Source: an uncultured Micrococcales bacterium (GTDB taxonomy: Bacteria > Actinomycetota > Actinomycetes > S36-B12 > GCA-2699445). From it: a DNA stretch of 11,635 nucleotides. Shown in pieces: positions 1 through 6,199 of this stretch (the stretch's first letter is position 1; every line of letters begins with the position of its first letter). Where the stretch lies: NCBI GenBank assembly GCA_903915555.1, contig CAIWTL010000283.1, positions 1-11,635 on the forward strand. Reading direction: 5' to 3'. Position numbers and translations under genes: made by a program. Below the pieces are notes generated by a model. It saw nothing but the letters and a program-made list of their open reading frames with translations, did not search any database and had not been told where the DNA came from.

Positions 1-1
1 C

Positions 2-346
2 CTGGCAGCCCTGGAGATGGCGCCGTGGGTGGTCAGCGGCGTCATGCTCGCCCCGGACGCCGGTCCGGCGGTGGTCGCGGTCGTGTTCGGGGTCTCGTTC
101 CATCGTTACGACCTGCTGTACCGCGCCATGGCAGGCGACTCGGTGCCCCGCTGGTTGGCGGCTGCCGCCCTCGGTGTGCCGGTCCGGATGCTCGTCCTCG
201 GTGCGGCTCTCCTGTTCGCGGGCGCCCCCGGGGGCGTGGCGTGGCCGTTTGCTGTCTACTTGGGTCTCGTGGTCGTGGTGGTGGCATCCGTGCAGTGGTT
301 GGCCTCGGGCCGGTCCACACGACCGCGCGGGGGGTCGTCCGCGTGA
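2..346 (+). CDS. C-terminal part of a multi-pass membrane protein (5' end outside window)
   Basis: The frame is open from the left edge (first complete codon at base 2) to a TGA at 344-346, giving about 114 visible residues, so the true start lies outside the window. The visible part has about three hydrophobic segments: one before a short polar stretch (FHRYDLLYRAMAGDSVPR), one after it, and a last one rich in Val (VYLGLVVVVVASVQWL). It ends in a short Arg/Ser-rich tail, as expected of a polytopic inner-membrane protein. The FHRYDLLYR...PRWL stretch recalls the membrane tail that some actinobacterial CDP-alcohol phosphatidyltransferase-type proteins carry. That is a weak recollection supported mainly by the related gene at 1361-2140; no catalytic motif is visible. 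The stop overlaps the GTG start of the next gene (GTGA), so the two are probably co-translated. Confidence 0.7.
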   Translation: MAALEMAPWVVSGVMLAPDAGPAVVAVVFGVSFHRYDLLYRAMAGDSVPRWLAAAALGVPVRMLVLGAALLFAGAPGGVAWPFAVYLGLVVVVVASVQWLASGRSTRPRGGSSA

Positions 347-1353
347 ATTCCGGCAACCCCGTCGTCCTGCACATCGGGGTCCACAAGACCGGGTCGACCG
401 CCCTCCAGGCGGCCCTCGCCGCAGCCCGTCCCGAGTTGCAGGAGCGGGGGGTTCTCTACCCGGGGCGCGACGAGGCGCACCATGCCGCCGCGTGGGCCGT
501 CACCGGGTTCACGATGGGATACGGCGAGGAGGCGACGTCGGTCAGGTCGCGGAACTGGCCGGTGCTCGTCCGTCAGGCCCGCCGCCACGACGGTCCGGTC
601 ATGATCAGCAGCGAGTTCTTCGGGCGGATGAGGGCGCCCGCCGTGCGGCGCGTGGTGTCGGACCTCGGGACGGATCGCCTGCAGGTCGTGTTCGCGGTCC
701 GGCGGCTCGGTGATCTGCTGCCGAGCTCCTGGCAGCAGTACCTGAAGTCGGGACTGACGGTCCCCTACCGGGACTGGCTCAAGGATGTCCTGACGTCCGA
801 CGAACCCGAGACGACCAAAGGCTTCTGGTACCGCGCCGACTTCGCCGAACTGATCAGGCGGTGGAAGCGGGTCCTGCCGCCGGAACGCATCACCGCGGTG
901 ATCCTCGAGCCGACGCAGCGGGACAGGATGTACCGCGTCACCGAGGACATGCTCGGGCTTCCCGCCGGACTGCTCGAACCCCATCGGGTCGCCGGTCGGG
1001 AGAACCGATCGATGACCGCAGTCGAGGCGGAGGCAGTGCGACGGACCAACCTCCTCGTCCGCGACACCATGGGCTGGGCCGAGTACTCGCGGGAGATCCG
1101 GCACGGTGCCATCCGGGCCATGATCGAGAACCGCGTGCCGCCCGAGGGCGAGCCGAGGATCGTGACCCCCCGGTGGGCCCTGCGCAAGGCCGTGCGCCGT
1201 CAGGAGCGGGACCGCCGACGCATCCTGTCCTCGGGGATCAATGTCGTCGGCGACGCCGACCATCTGCTGACGCGCCCCACCGCGGCGACCATCCAACAGG
1301 TCACGCAGTTCCCTGCCGACATCGCTGACTACGGCCTGATCGGGGCCCGCTGA
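343..1353 (+). CDS. Sulfotransferase family protein (336 aa)
   Basis: Predicted transfer of a sulfuryl group from PAPS to a hydroxyl or amino group of a cell-surface or secreted acceptor. Residues 9-22 (LHIGVHKTGSTALQ) contain a typical 5'-phosphosulfate-binding loop, HKTGST at 14-19, right at the N-terminus after the first beta strand. A second strand followed by Arg and Ser (VVFAVRR ending at Arg121, then Ser128-Ser129-Trp130) fits the 3'-phosphate-binding element. The rest is Arg-rich and acidic without membrane segments, so the enzyme is probably cytoplasmic. The frame stays open upstream to about base 25, but the GTG at 343 is preferred because the HIGxHKTGST strand normally lies within the first 10-20 residues and because this GTG overlaps the stop of the membrane-protein gene. 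The acceptor cannot be predicted. The neighbouring membrane protein and CDP-alcohol phosphatidyltransferase suggest a membrane glycolipid or polymer. Confidence 0.85.
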   Translation: MNSGNPVVLHIGVHKTGSTALQAALAAARPELQERGVLYPGRDEAHHAAAWAVTGFTMGYGEEATSVRSRNWPVLVRQARRHDGPVMISSEFFGRMRAPAVRRVVSDLGTDRLQVVFAVRRLGDLLPSSWQQYLKSGLTVPYRDWLKDVLTSDEPETTKGFWYRADFAELIRRWKRVLPPERITAVILEPTQRDRMYRVTEDMLGLPAGLLEPHRVAGRENRSMTAVEAEAVRRTNLLVRDTMGWAEYSREIRHGAIRAMIENRVPPEGEPRIVTPRWALRKAVRRQERDRRRILSSGINVVGDADHLLTRPTAATIQQVTQFPADIADYGLIGAR

Positions 1354-1360
1354 AGCGCGG

Positions 1361-2140
1361 TCAGCGCAACCGGTTGCTGGCCAGGATCGCCAGGGCGTGT
1401 CCGAGGGTCGAGAGTGCCGCCAGTGGAAGCAGCACGACCAGCAGTGCCCGGGTGACGACGAGGTCGCCGGTGATCGCGTCACCGACTGCGGCGACGAGGA
1501 TGATCAGGGTCATCTCCACGGAGTGATAGATCAGATGGAACGGAACGAAACGTGCGGCCGACCGGAGCGTCCCGAGGACGCCGCCGCGGGGCGCGGCGTT
1601 CGCATCGGTGTCCTCGATCTTGGGCAGTCGGGTCAGGTAACGCGTGGACTCGGCCATGTCGTTGAGTGCCTTGTTCCACGTCAGGAGGAGCGCCAGCAGC
1701 GCCCCGGCGAGGATCCATCCGCTGTCGAGGGTGAAGCCTCCTGCGGCCCTGATCCCGAGCGCGAGCGGGATCAACCCCTCGGTGGTGTAGTGCCCGATCT
1801 TGTCCAGGAAGATCCCCGAGGCCCCACTGGTCCCCCGAACCCGGGCGACCTCGCCGTCGGAGGCGTCGACCAGCATCTGCAGTTGGGCGAGGAGCGCAGC
1901 CAGGATCGCTCCGGGCAGGCCGGGGATCAGCAGCGCCGCGGCCGCCGCCCATCCGGTGAAGATCATGAGGACGGTCACACCGTTGGCGCTGATCCCGGTG
2001 GGCAGCAGTGCCTTGGTCAGATACGGCGAGAACTTCCGCAGATACAGCGATGCTGTCCAATGCTCCGCGCTGCGGCGCCCGGTGATCGACGCAGGCTGCC
2101 CGATCTCGCGGATCTGCTCGATCGTGTACCGCTGCGCCAT
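1361..2140 (-). CDS. CDP-alcohol phosphatidyltransferase family membrane protein (259 aa)
   Basis: Family members move a phospho-alcohol unit from a CDP-linked donor to an alcohol acceptor with loss of CMP, inside the membrane. The signature D-x2-D-G-x2-A-R-x8-G-x3-D-x3-D is clear at residues 92-117: Asp92, Asp95, Gly96, Ala99, Arg100, Gly109 and Asp113. The last position, normally Asp and thought to be the general base, is His117. Hydrophobic segments flank this block (about 52-90, 120-155 and the C-terminal 60 residues), in line with the family's six helices; 259 aa is a normal length. The ATG at 2140-2138 has an AGGAT ribosome site (2148-2152) 7 nt upstream. The gene ends 7 bp from the convergent sulfotransferase gene and is divergent from the EamA transporter. 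The substrate is unknown, and the His substitution means the activity should not be assumed to be that of PgsA or Pis. Confidence 0.87.
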   Translation of the reverse strand: MAQRYTIEQIREIGQPASITGRRSAEHWTASLYLRKFSPYLTKALLPTGISANGVTVLMIFTGWAAAAALLIPGLPGAILAALLAQLQMLVDASDGEVARVRGTSGASGIFLDKIGHYTTEGLIPLALGIRAAGGFTLDSGWILAGALLALLLTWNKALNDMAESTRYLTRLPKIEDTDANAAPRGGVLGTLRSAARFVPFHLIYHSVEMTLIILVAAVGDAITGDLVVTRALLVVLLPLAALSTLGHALAILASNRLR

Positions 2141-2286
2141 GGAGTGAATCCTGACAGACCAGCGGACCGCCGAGCGCCACCGCCTCGTCGCCGTTGGCGG
2201 AGCGGGTGAGGTTCACCGTAGAGTCACAACGTCCGCCTTCCGATCCCACCCCGGCCATGGACGGGGGTTCGGGCCCGAGGAGAACC
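2141..2286. promoter_or_regulatory. Divergent intergenic region with a candidate plus-strand promoter and a small dyad
   Basis: This 146-bp gap separates the starts of the divergent CDP-alcohol phosphatidyltransferase (-) and EamA transporter (+). On the plus strand TTGGCG (2194-2199) and TAGAGT (2219-2224, a TAnnnT box) are 19 bp apart, a loose but possible housekeeping promoter. Between them lies a perfect dyad, GGTGA-ggt-TCACC (2205-2217), placed where an operator could block polymerase. The transporter's ribosome site, GAGGAGA, is at 2277-2283. No convincing minus-strand promoter pair was found. All of this is by eye; the dyad is short enough to arise by chance. Confidence 0.3.
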
Positions 2287-3243
2287 GTGAGTCATCGCAC
2301 CAGCGGGATGGTCATCGCCATCCTGTCCGCGCTGCTGTTCTCCACGTCGGGCATCCTCGCCAAACCCCTGCTGGAGGCGGGGTGGACGTCGGGGGCTGCG
2401 GTCCTGGTGCGCATCGGCGGGGCGGCCCTGGTGATGCTCATCCCCACCGTGGTCCTGATCAGCCGCAGCCCGGCCGCAGTCCGATCCAACTGGCGGTACC
2501 TGGTGGCCTACGGGCTCTTCCCGATCGCGGGCGCACAGTTGGGGTTCTACACCGCCATCCGGACGTTGCCCGTGGGCATCGCCCTCCTGATCGAGTATCT
2601 GGCGCCGGTCTACGTGGTGGGCTGGCTGTGGCTGCGCCGCGGCCAGCGTCCTGGCCCACTGACTGTGGCCGGCGCGGTGACCTCGGTGGTGGGCCTCGTG
2701 CTGGTCCTCGACCCGTTCAGCGGCCAGGGGGTCGACCCGGTGGGGGTCGCCTGGGCTTTCGGGTCGTCGTTGTGCGTCGTGGTGTACTTCCTGCTGTCCG
2801 CGCAGGTCGCCGACGACCTGTCGCCGGGTCTGGTGATCGGTGTCGGCATGATCGTCGGCTGCCTCGCCCTGGCGGCGGCAGGGCTCGTCGGCCTGTTGCC
2901 CATGGCCATGAGCACGGGCGGTGCCACCCTCGACTCGGTCACGATGCCCTGGTGGGGGTATGTCGTCGCCCTGGCGGTGGTCTCCACGGTGTTGCCCTAT
3001 GTCACCGGCATCATGGCGGTGTCCCGACTGGGACCACGGTTGGGTGCGTTCATCGCCCTGGCGGAGGTCGTGTTCGCCGCCATCCTGGCGTGGTTGCTGC
3101 TCGGCCAGTCCGCCACGTTCAGCCAACTGGTCGGCGGCGTCCTGATCATCGTCGGCGTCATTCTGGTGAAACTCGGCGAACCCGCCCCCGACCCCCTCAA
3201 GGCCGCGACGCGGGCGACCGCAGATCTGCCCCGCACGGGTTAG
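2287..3243 (+). CDS. EamA/DMT-superfamily transporter (318 aa)
   Basis: Predicted ten-helix inner-membrane exporter of the drug/metabolite transporter superfamily (EamA repeats), a group that exports amino acids or metabolites. The protein is almost wholly hydrophobic with short loops. An N-terminal helix carries STSGILAKPLL, and a segment typical of the first repeat's end reads LLIEYLAPVYVVGWLWL. The second repeat has the conserved ALAEVVFAAILAWLLLGQ block around Glu260 followed by the last helix (GVLIIVGVILVKLG). Two repeats of about 130 residues each account for the length. The GTG at 2287 is chosen because GAGGAGA lies just before it and it leaves a short cytoplasmic N-terminus; the frame continues upstream to a TTG at 2194, but that would add a non-hydrophobic 31-residue tail. 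The last nine codons and the stop lie inside a 78-bp repeat element, so the C-terminal ADLPRTG is encoded by the repeat. The transported substrate is unknown. Confidence 0.88.
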   Translation: MSHRTSGMVIAILSALLFSTSGILAKPLLEAGWTSGAAVLVRIGGAALVMLIPTVVLISRSPAAVRSNWRYLVAYGLFPIAGAQLGFYTAIRTLPVGIALLIEYLAPVYVVGWLWLRRGQRPGPLTVAGAVTSVVGLVLVLDPFSGQGVDPVGVAWAFGSSLCVVVYFLLSAQVADDLSPGLVIGVGMIVGCLALAAAGLVGLLPMAMSTGGATLDSVTMPWWGYVVALAVVSTVLPYVTGIMAVSRLGPRLGAFIALAEVVFAAILAWLLLGQSATFSQLVGGVLIIVGVILVKLGEPAPDPLKAATRATADLPRTG

Positions 3244-3293
3244 ATCTGCGGTCACAGAGGTCAGATCTGAGGTCCTGGGTCAGATTTGCGGTC
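3216..3293 (+). repeat. 78-bp inverted-repeat-bounded intergenic element, copy 1
   Basis: Bounded by 17-bp arms: GACCGCAGATCTGCCCC at the left, and at the right a sequence whose complement differs from it at two positions. Inside, the core word AGATCTGCGGTC recurs, giving direct copies starting at 3241, 3262 and 3281 (19-21 bp apart). The left arm (3216-3227) and the first internal copy (3242-3253) form a perfect 12-bp stem with a 14-nt loop that can add three more C-G pairs. The element overlaps the end of the EamA gene, whose TAG stop is at 3241-3243. Its length and ends match two other copies in the window exactly. I do not know a named family for it. Confidence 0.85.
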
Positions 3294-3294
3294 G

Positions 3295-3316
3295 CCTCCC
3301 CCGTGCGGGGGTGAGG
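3295..3316. terminator. GC-rich hairpin between convergent genes
   Basis: CCCCC-GTGC-GGGGG (3298-3311) forms a tight five-pair stem with a four-base loop; an outer CCT/AGG pairing across a two-base bulge could extend it (3295-3316). It sits in the 74-bp gap between the convergent EamA and aldehyde dehydrogenase genes, 2 bp from the latter's stop, and is symmetric, so it could act for both strands. There is no U-tract, as is common for actinobacterial terminators. With the stem of the adjoining 78-bp element it forms a double-hairpin block. Confidence 0.45.
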
Positions 3317-3317
3317 G

Positions 3318-4760
3318 TCAGAGGTCGATGCCGGTGAGGACGAGCACGCGGTCGTGGGTGAAGTCCTCCATCGCGGAGCGAAGCCCTTCGCGGCCGAAGC
3401 CCGACGCCTTGACGCCCCCGTAGGGCATCTGATCGGCGCGGAACGACGGAACATCGCCGATGATGACGCCACCCACCTGGAGGTCCCGCTGAGCGCGGAA
3501 GGCGGTCTTGAGGTCGTGGGTGAAGACACCGGTCTGAAGTCCGAAGCGGGAGTCGTTGACCGTCGCGAACGCGTCATCGACCCCCGCGACGCGCACCAAC
3601 ACCATGACGGGACCGAACACCTCCTCGCAGGACACCTCGGCGTCCGCGGGCACGTTCTCGAGGAGCGTCGGCGCGACCGTGTTGCCGTCCCGAGTTCCTC
3701 CCGTCAATACCGTTGCGCCGTTGGCCCGGGCATCGGCGATCCACTGCTCGATACGGTCGGCGGCCGCGGCGTTGATGACCGGACCCACCACCACGTCGGG
3801 GTCCCAGGGGGACCCGGTCGGCAGCGCGGTCACCGCATCCACCAGACGTGGGACGAAGTCGTCGTAGATCGCATCATCGACCAGGACACGCTGTACCGAG
3901 ATGCAGGACTGCCCGGCCTGGTAGTTGCCGAAGGTGGCGATACGCGACGCCGCCCACGCCAGGTCGTCATCGGACGACCAGTCGTCCAGGACGACCGCGG
4001 CGGCGTTGCCGCCGAGTTCGAGGATGACGTGCTTGCCGGGCTCCTCCGACTGTATGTGGTAACCCACGGTCTCCGACCCGGTGAACGAGATGACGGGCAG
4101 GCGAGGATCGGAAACGAGGGCCGCCGTCTCCGGGTTGCCCAAGGGCAGTACCGACCACATTCCGTCGGGAAGGTCCGTCTCGCTGAGGATCTCCCCGAGC
4201 AGCAATGCCGTGAGTGGGGTGGCCGGAGCGGGCTTCACGATCACCGGCGCCCCGACGGCGAGCGCCGGCGCTACCTTGTGGGCCACCAGGTTCAGGGGGA
4301 AATTGAAAGGGGCAACCCCCAGGATCGGGCCGTGCGGATACCGCCGGACGATAGCCATCCGACCGGCGGCCGCCGGGTCGGTGTCCAGGCGCTGGAGTTC
4401 GCCTGACCACCGTCTGGTCTCCTCGGCCGCCCACCGGAACGTCGACACCGCCCGCGTCACCTCGATCCGCGACCACATGAGCGGCTTGCCGTTCTCGGCG
4501 GTGATGAGGTCGGCCATCTCGTCGTGCCGGGCGGCCAACTGCTCGGAGACGTGCAGGAGTGCGGCGGCGCGCTGCGCGGCCGTCGTGGCGAGAGCCGCCT
4601 GTTGCGCGGCGTCTGCGGCGGCTACCGCCTCCTCGACGTCCTGCGGCTCCGGCACCCACAGACTTCCCACGATCGACCCGTCGTAGGGGTTGGTGACGTC
4701 GACGGTCGTGCTTCCCGTGCGTTCGTGCCCGGCGACCCAGAACGGCCGGGGATCGGTCAT
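3318..4760 (-). CDS. Aldehyde dehydrogenase (NAD(P)-dependent, 480 aa), GabD-like role or related aldehyde
   Basis: Oxidises an aldehyde to a carboxylate with NAD(P). All class hallmarks are present: oxyanion Asn153 in PFNFP, cofactor Lys176 in VIVKPAPATP, FTGSE at 226-230, general base Glu248 in LELGG, catalytic Cys286 in GQSC, and Glu380 with Phe382 in EEVFGP. The length is normal. The C-terminal GDVPSFRADQMPYGGVKASGFGREG and the KPAPATPL stretch resemble the lactaldehyde/phosphonoacetaldehyde/sulfoacetaldehyde dehydrogenase branch more than classic GabD. The ATG at 4760 is chosen because it overlaps the gabT stop (ATGA) and follows a GAGGTGG ribosome site about 4 nt upstream; the frame extends 10 codons further but without such support. 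Coupling to gabT makes it the likely second step after transamination. Succinate semialdehyde is the default substrate, but the family resemblance leaves other omega-oxo acids open. Confidence 0.9.
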   Translation of the reverse strand: MTDPRPFWVAGHERTGSTTVDVTNPYDGSIVGSLWVPEPQDVEEAVAAADAAQQAALATTAAQRAAALLHVSEQLAARHDEMADLITAENGKPLMWSRIEVTRAVSTFRWAAEETRRWSGELQRLDTDPAAAGRMAIVRRYPHGPILGVAPFNFPLNLVAHKVAPALAVGAPVIVKPAPATPLTALLLGEILSETDLPDGMWSVLPLGNPETAALVSDPRLPVISFTGSETVGYHIQSEEPGKHVILELGGNAAAVVLDDWSSDDDLAWAASRIATFGNYQAGQSCISVQRVLVDDAIYDDFVPRLVDAVTALPTGSPWDPDVVVGPVINAAAADRIEQWIADARANGATVLTGGTRDGNTVAPTLLENVPADAEVSCEEVFGPVMVLVRVAGVDDAFATVNDSRFGLQTGVFTHDLKTAFRAQRDLQVGGVIIGDVPSFRADQMPYGGVKASGFGREGLRSAMEDFTHDRVLVLTGIDL

Positions 4761-6100
4761 GCGCCCACCTCGGCGAGGATCGTGTCGCACAGGATGTCCA
4801 TCGCCTCGATCAGCAGGTCATCGCCGATCACGAGTGGGGGCAGCAACCGGATCACGTTTCCGTAGGTTCCTGCCGTCAGGATCACGACGCCCTGCTGCGC
4901 GCACGCCCCGGCCACTGCCTTCGGCAGGTCCGCCAGTGGGGCCAGCGTCCCGGGCTCGGCGAACTCGATCGCCATCATGGCGCCACGCCCGCGGACCTCC
5001 GCGATGACGTCGGTCTTGCCCTGGAGGTCGGTCAGCTTCTGGCGCATGATGTCGCCGATCCGGACTGCCCGGGCTGCGAGGTCCTGCTCCTTCATCGTGC
5101 GGATCGCGCCCAGGGCGGCGGCGCAGGCCACGGGGTTTCCGCCGTAGGTCCCGCCGAGCCCTCCGACGTGAACGGCGTCCATGATCTCGGCGCGCCCCGT
5201 GACGCCGGCGAGCGGGAATCCGCCCGCGATGCCCTTGGCGGTGGTGATCACGTCAGGGACGACCCCTTCGTGATCGCAGGCGAACCACTCACCGGTGCGT
5301 CCGAAGCCGGTCTGGATCTCGTCGGCGATGAACACGACTCCGTTGGCCGTGCACCACTCCTGAAGGGCGGGCAGGAATCCCTCGGCGGGCACGATGAAGC
5401 CTCCCTCGCCCTTGATCGGCTCGATCATGAGTGCGGCCACGTTGTGGGCGCCGACCTCGAACTCGACGCGCTTGAGGGAGCGCTCCGCCGCCTGGGCGCC
5501 ATCGAGTCCGTCCCGCAGAGGGTAGGACGTCGGCACGCGGTAGACCTCGGGGGAGAAGGGTCCGAACGACTCCTTGTACGGCATGTTCTTCGCCGTCATC
5601 CCCATCGTGAGGTTGGTCCGGCCGTGGTAGGCGTGTTCGAAGACGACCACGGCGTGGCGCCCGGTGTGTGCGCGGGCGACCTTGATGGCGTTCTCGACGG
5701 CTTCTGCGCCGGAGTTGAACAGAGCGGAGTGCTTCTCGTGGTCCCCCGGGGTGAGGTCGTTGAGCTGCTCGCACACCTCGATGTACGGCTCGTAGCCCGC
5801 GACCATGAAGCAGGTGTGGGTGAGTCTGTGCACCTGGTCGGTGACGTTCTCCGCGACCAGGGGCGCGGAGTTTCCGACATTGGTCACGGCGATCCCGGAC
5901 CCCATGTCGATGAACGAGTTGCCGTCGACGTCGATCATGACGCCCCCGCCGGCGCGGTCCGCGTAGATCGGCACGGCGGCACCGAGGGCGGCTGACACCG
6001 CGTGCTTGCGTCGCTCGCTGAGCGCACGGGAGCGCGGTCCGGGGATCTCGGTGACGATCTTGCGCACCTGCGGCAACTCGGGTCCGAACGGTTCACTCAT
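4757..6100 (-). CDS. gabT: 4-aminobutyrate--2-oxoglutarate aminotransferase (class III, PLP, 447 aa)
   Basis: Transfers the terminal amino group of GABA or a similar omega-amino acid to 2-oxoglutarate, giving an omega-aldehyde acid and glutamate. Class III aminotransferase features appear in order: IDMGSGIAVTNVG (64-76), the phosphate-binding NSGAEAVENAIK (129-140), the HAYHGRT block (156-162), EPIKGEGGF (227-235), DEIQTGFGRTG with Asp260 for the pyridine nitrogen (260-270), and the Schiff-base Lys289 in TTAKGIAGGFPLAG. Length and the N-terminal GPRSRALSERR segment fit actinobacterial GabT closely. The ATG at 6100 has an AGGAGAGG ribosome site (6106-6113) 5 nt upstream. It is the middle gene of the minus-strand operon: 99 bp after the saccharopine-dehydrogenase-like gene and overlapping the aldehyde dehydrogenase start by 4 bp. 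The fold and reaction type are certain. GABA as the natural substrate is likely but not proven, since related enzymes act on 5-aminovalerate, beta-alanine or putrescine. Confidence 0.92.
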   Translation of the reverse strand: MSEPFGPELPQVRKIVTEIPGPRSRALSERRKHAVSAALGAAVPIYADRAGGGVMIDVDGNSFIDMGSGIAVTNVGNSAPLVAENVTDQVHRLTHTCFMVAGYEPYIEVCEQLNDLTPGDHEKHSALFNSGAEAVENAIKVARAHTGRHAVVVFEHAYHGRTNLTMGMTAKNMPYKESFGPFSPEVYRVPTSYPLRDGLDGAQAAERSLKRVEFEVGAHNVAALMIEPIKGEGGFIVPAEGFLPALQEWCTANGVVFIADEIQTGFGRTGEWFACDHEGVVPDVITTAKGIAGGFPLAGVTGRAEIMDAVHVGGLGGTYGGNPVACAAALGAIRTMKEQDLAARAVRIGDIMRQKLTDLQGKTDVIAEVRGRGAMMAIEFAEPGTLAPLADLPKAVAGACAQQGVVILTAGTYGNVIRLLPPLVIGDDLLIEAMDILCDTILAEVGA

Positions 6101-6199
6101 GGGTGCCTCTCCTGTGTCTGGTGCCGGTCATGTTCGTGGTCGGGGCCTTCCCCTCCCATGGTGGCGGGGACATCGTCGGTTCGCATCGGCTGGCGGGGT

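Noticed and set aside
256..1482. Long minus-strand open frame (408 codons) across the sulfotransferase gene
   Set aside because: It is antisense to a frame with clear sulfotransferase motifs, has low-complexity Arg/Pro/Gly-rich sequence and no recognisable domain; such frames are normal in GC-rich DNA.
2194..2286. Upstream TTG start for the EamA transporter
   Set aside because: It lacks a ribosome site, would overlap the candidate promoter, and adds a polar 31-residue tail, whereas GTG 2287 follows GAGGAGA.
2224..3255. Long minus-strand open frame (343 codons) across the EamA gene
   Set aside because: The product is rich in His, Asp, Gln and Arg, the mirror of a hydrophobic protein in another frame, and carries no domain or ribosome site.
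3241..3293. Three direct copies of a 13-bp word considered as a CRISPR array
   Set aside because: The units are 13 bp with only 6-8 bp between them, there is no spacer of normal size and no cas gene, and the same block recurs elsewhere as an inverted-repeat element.
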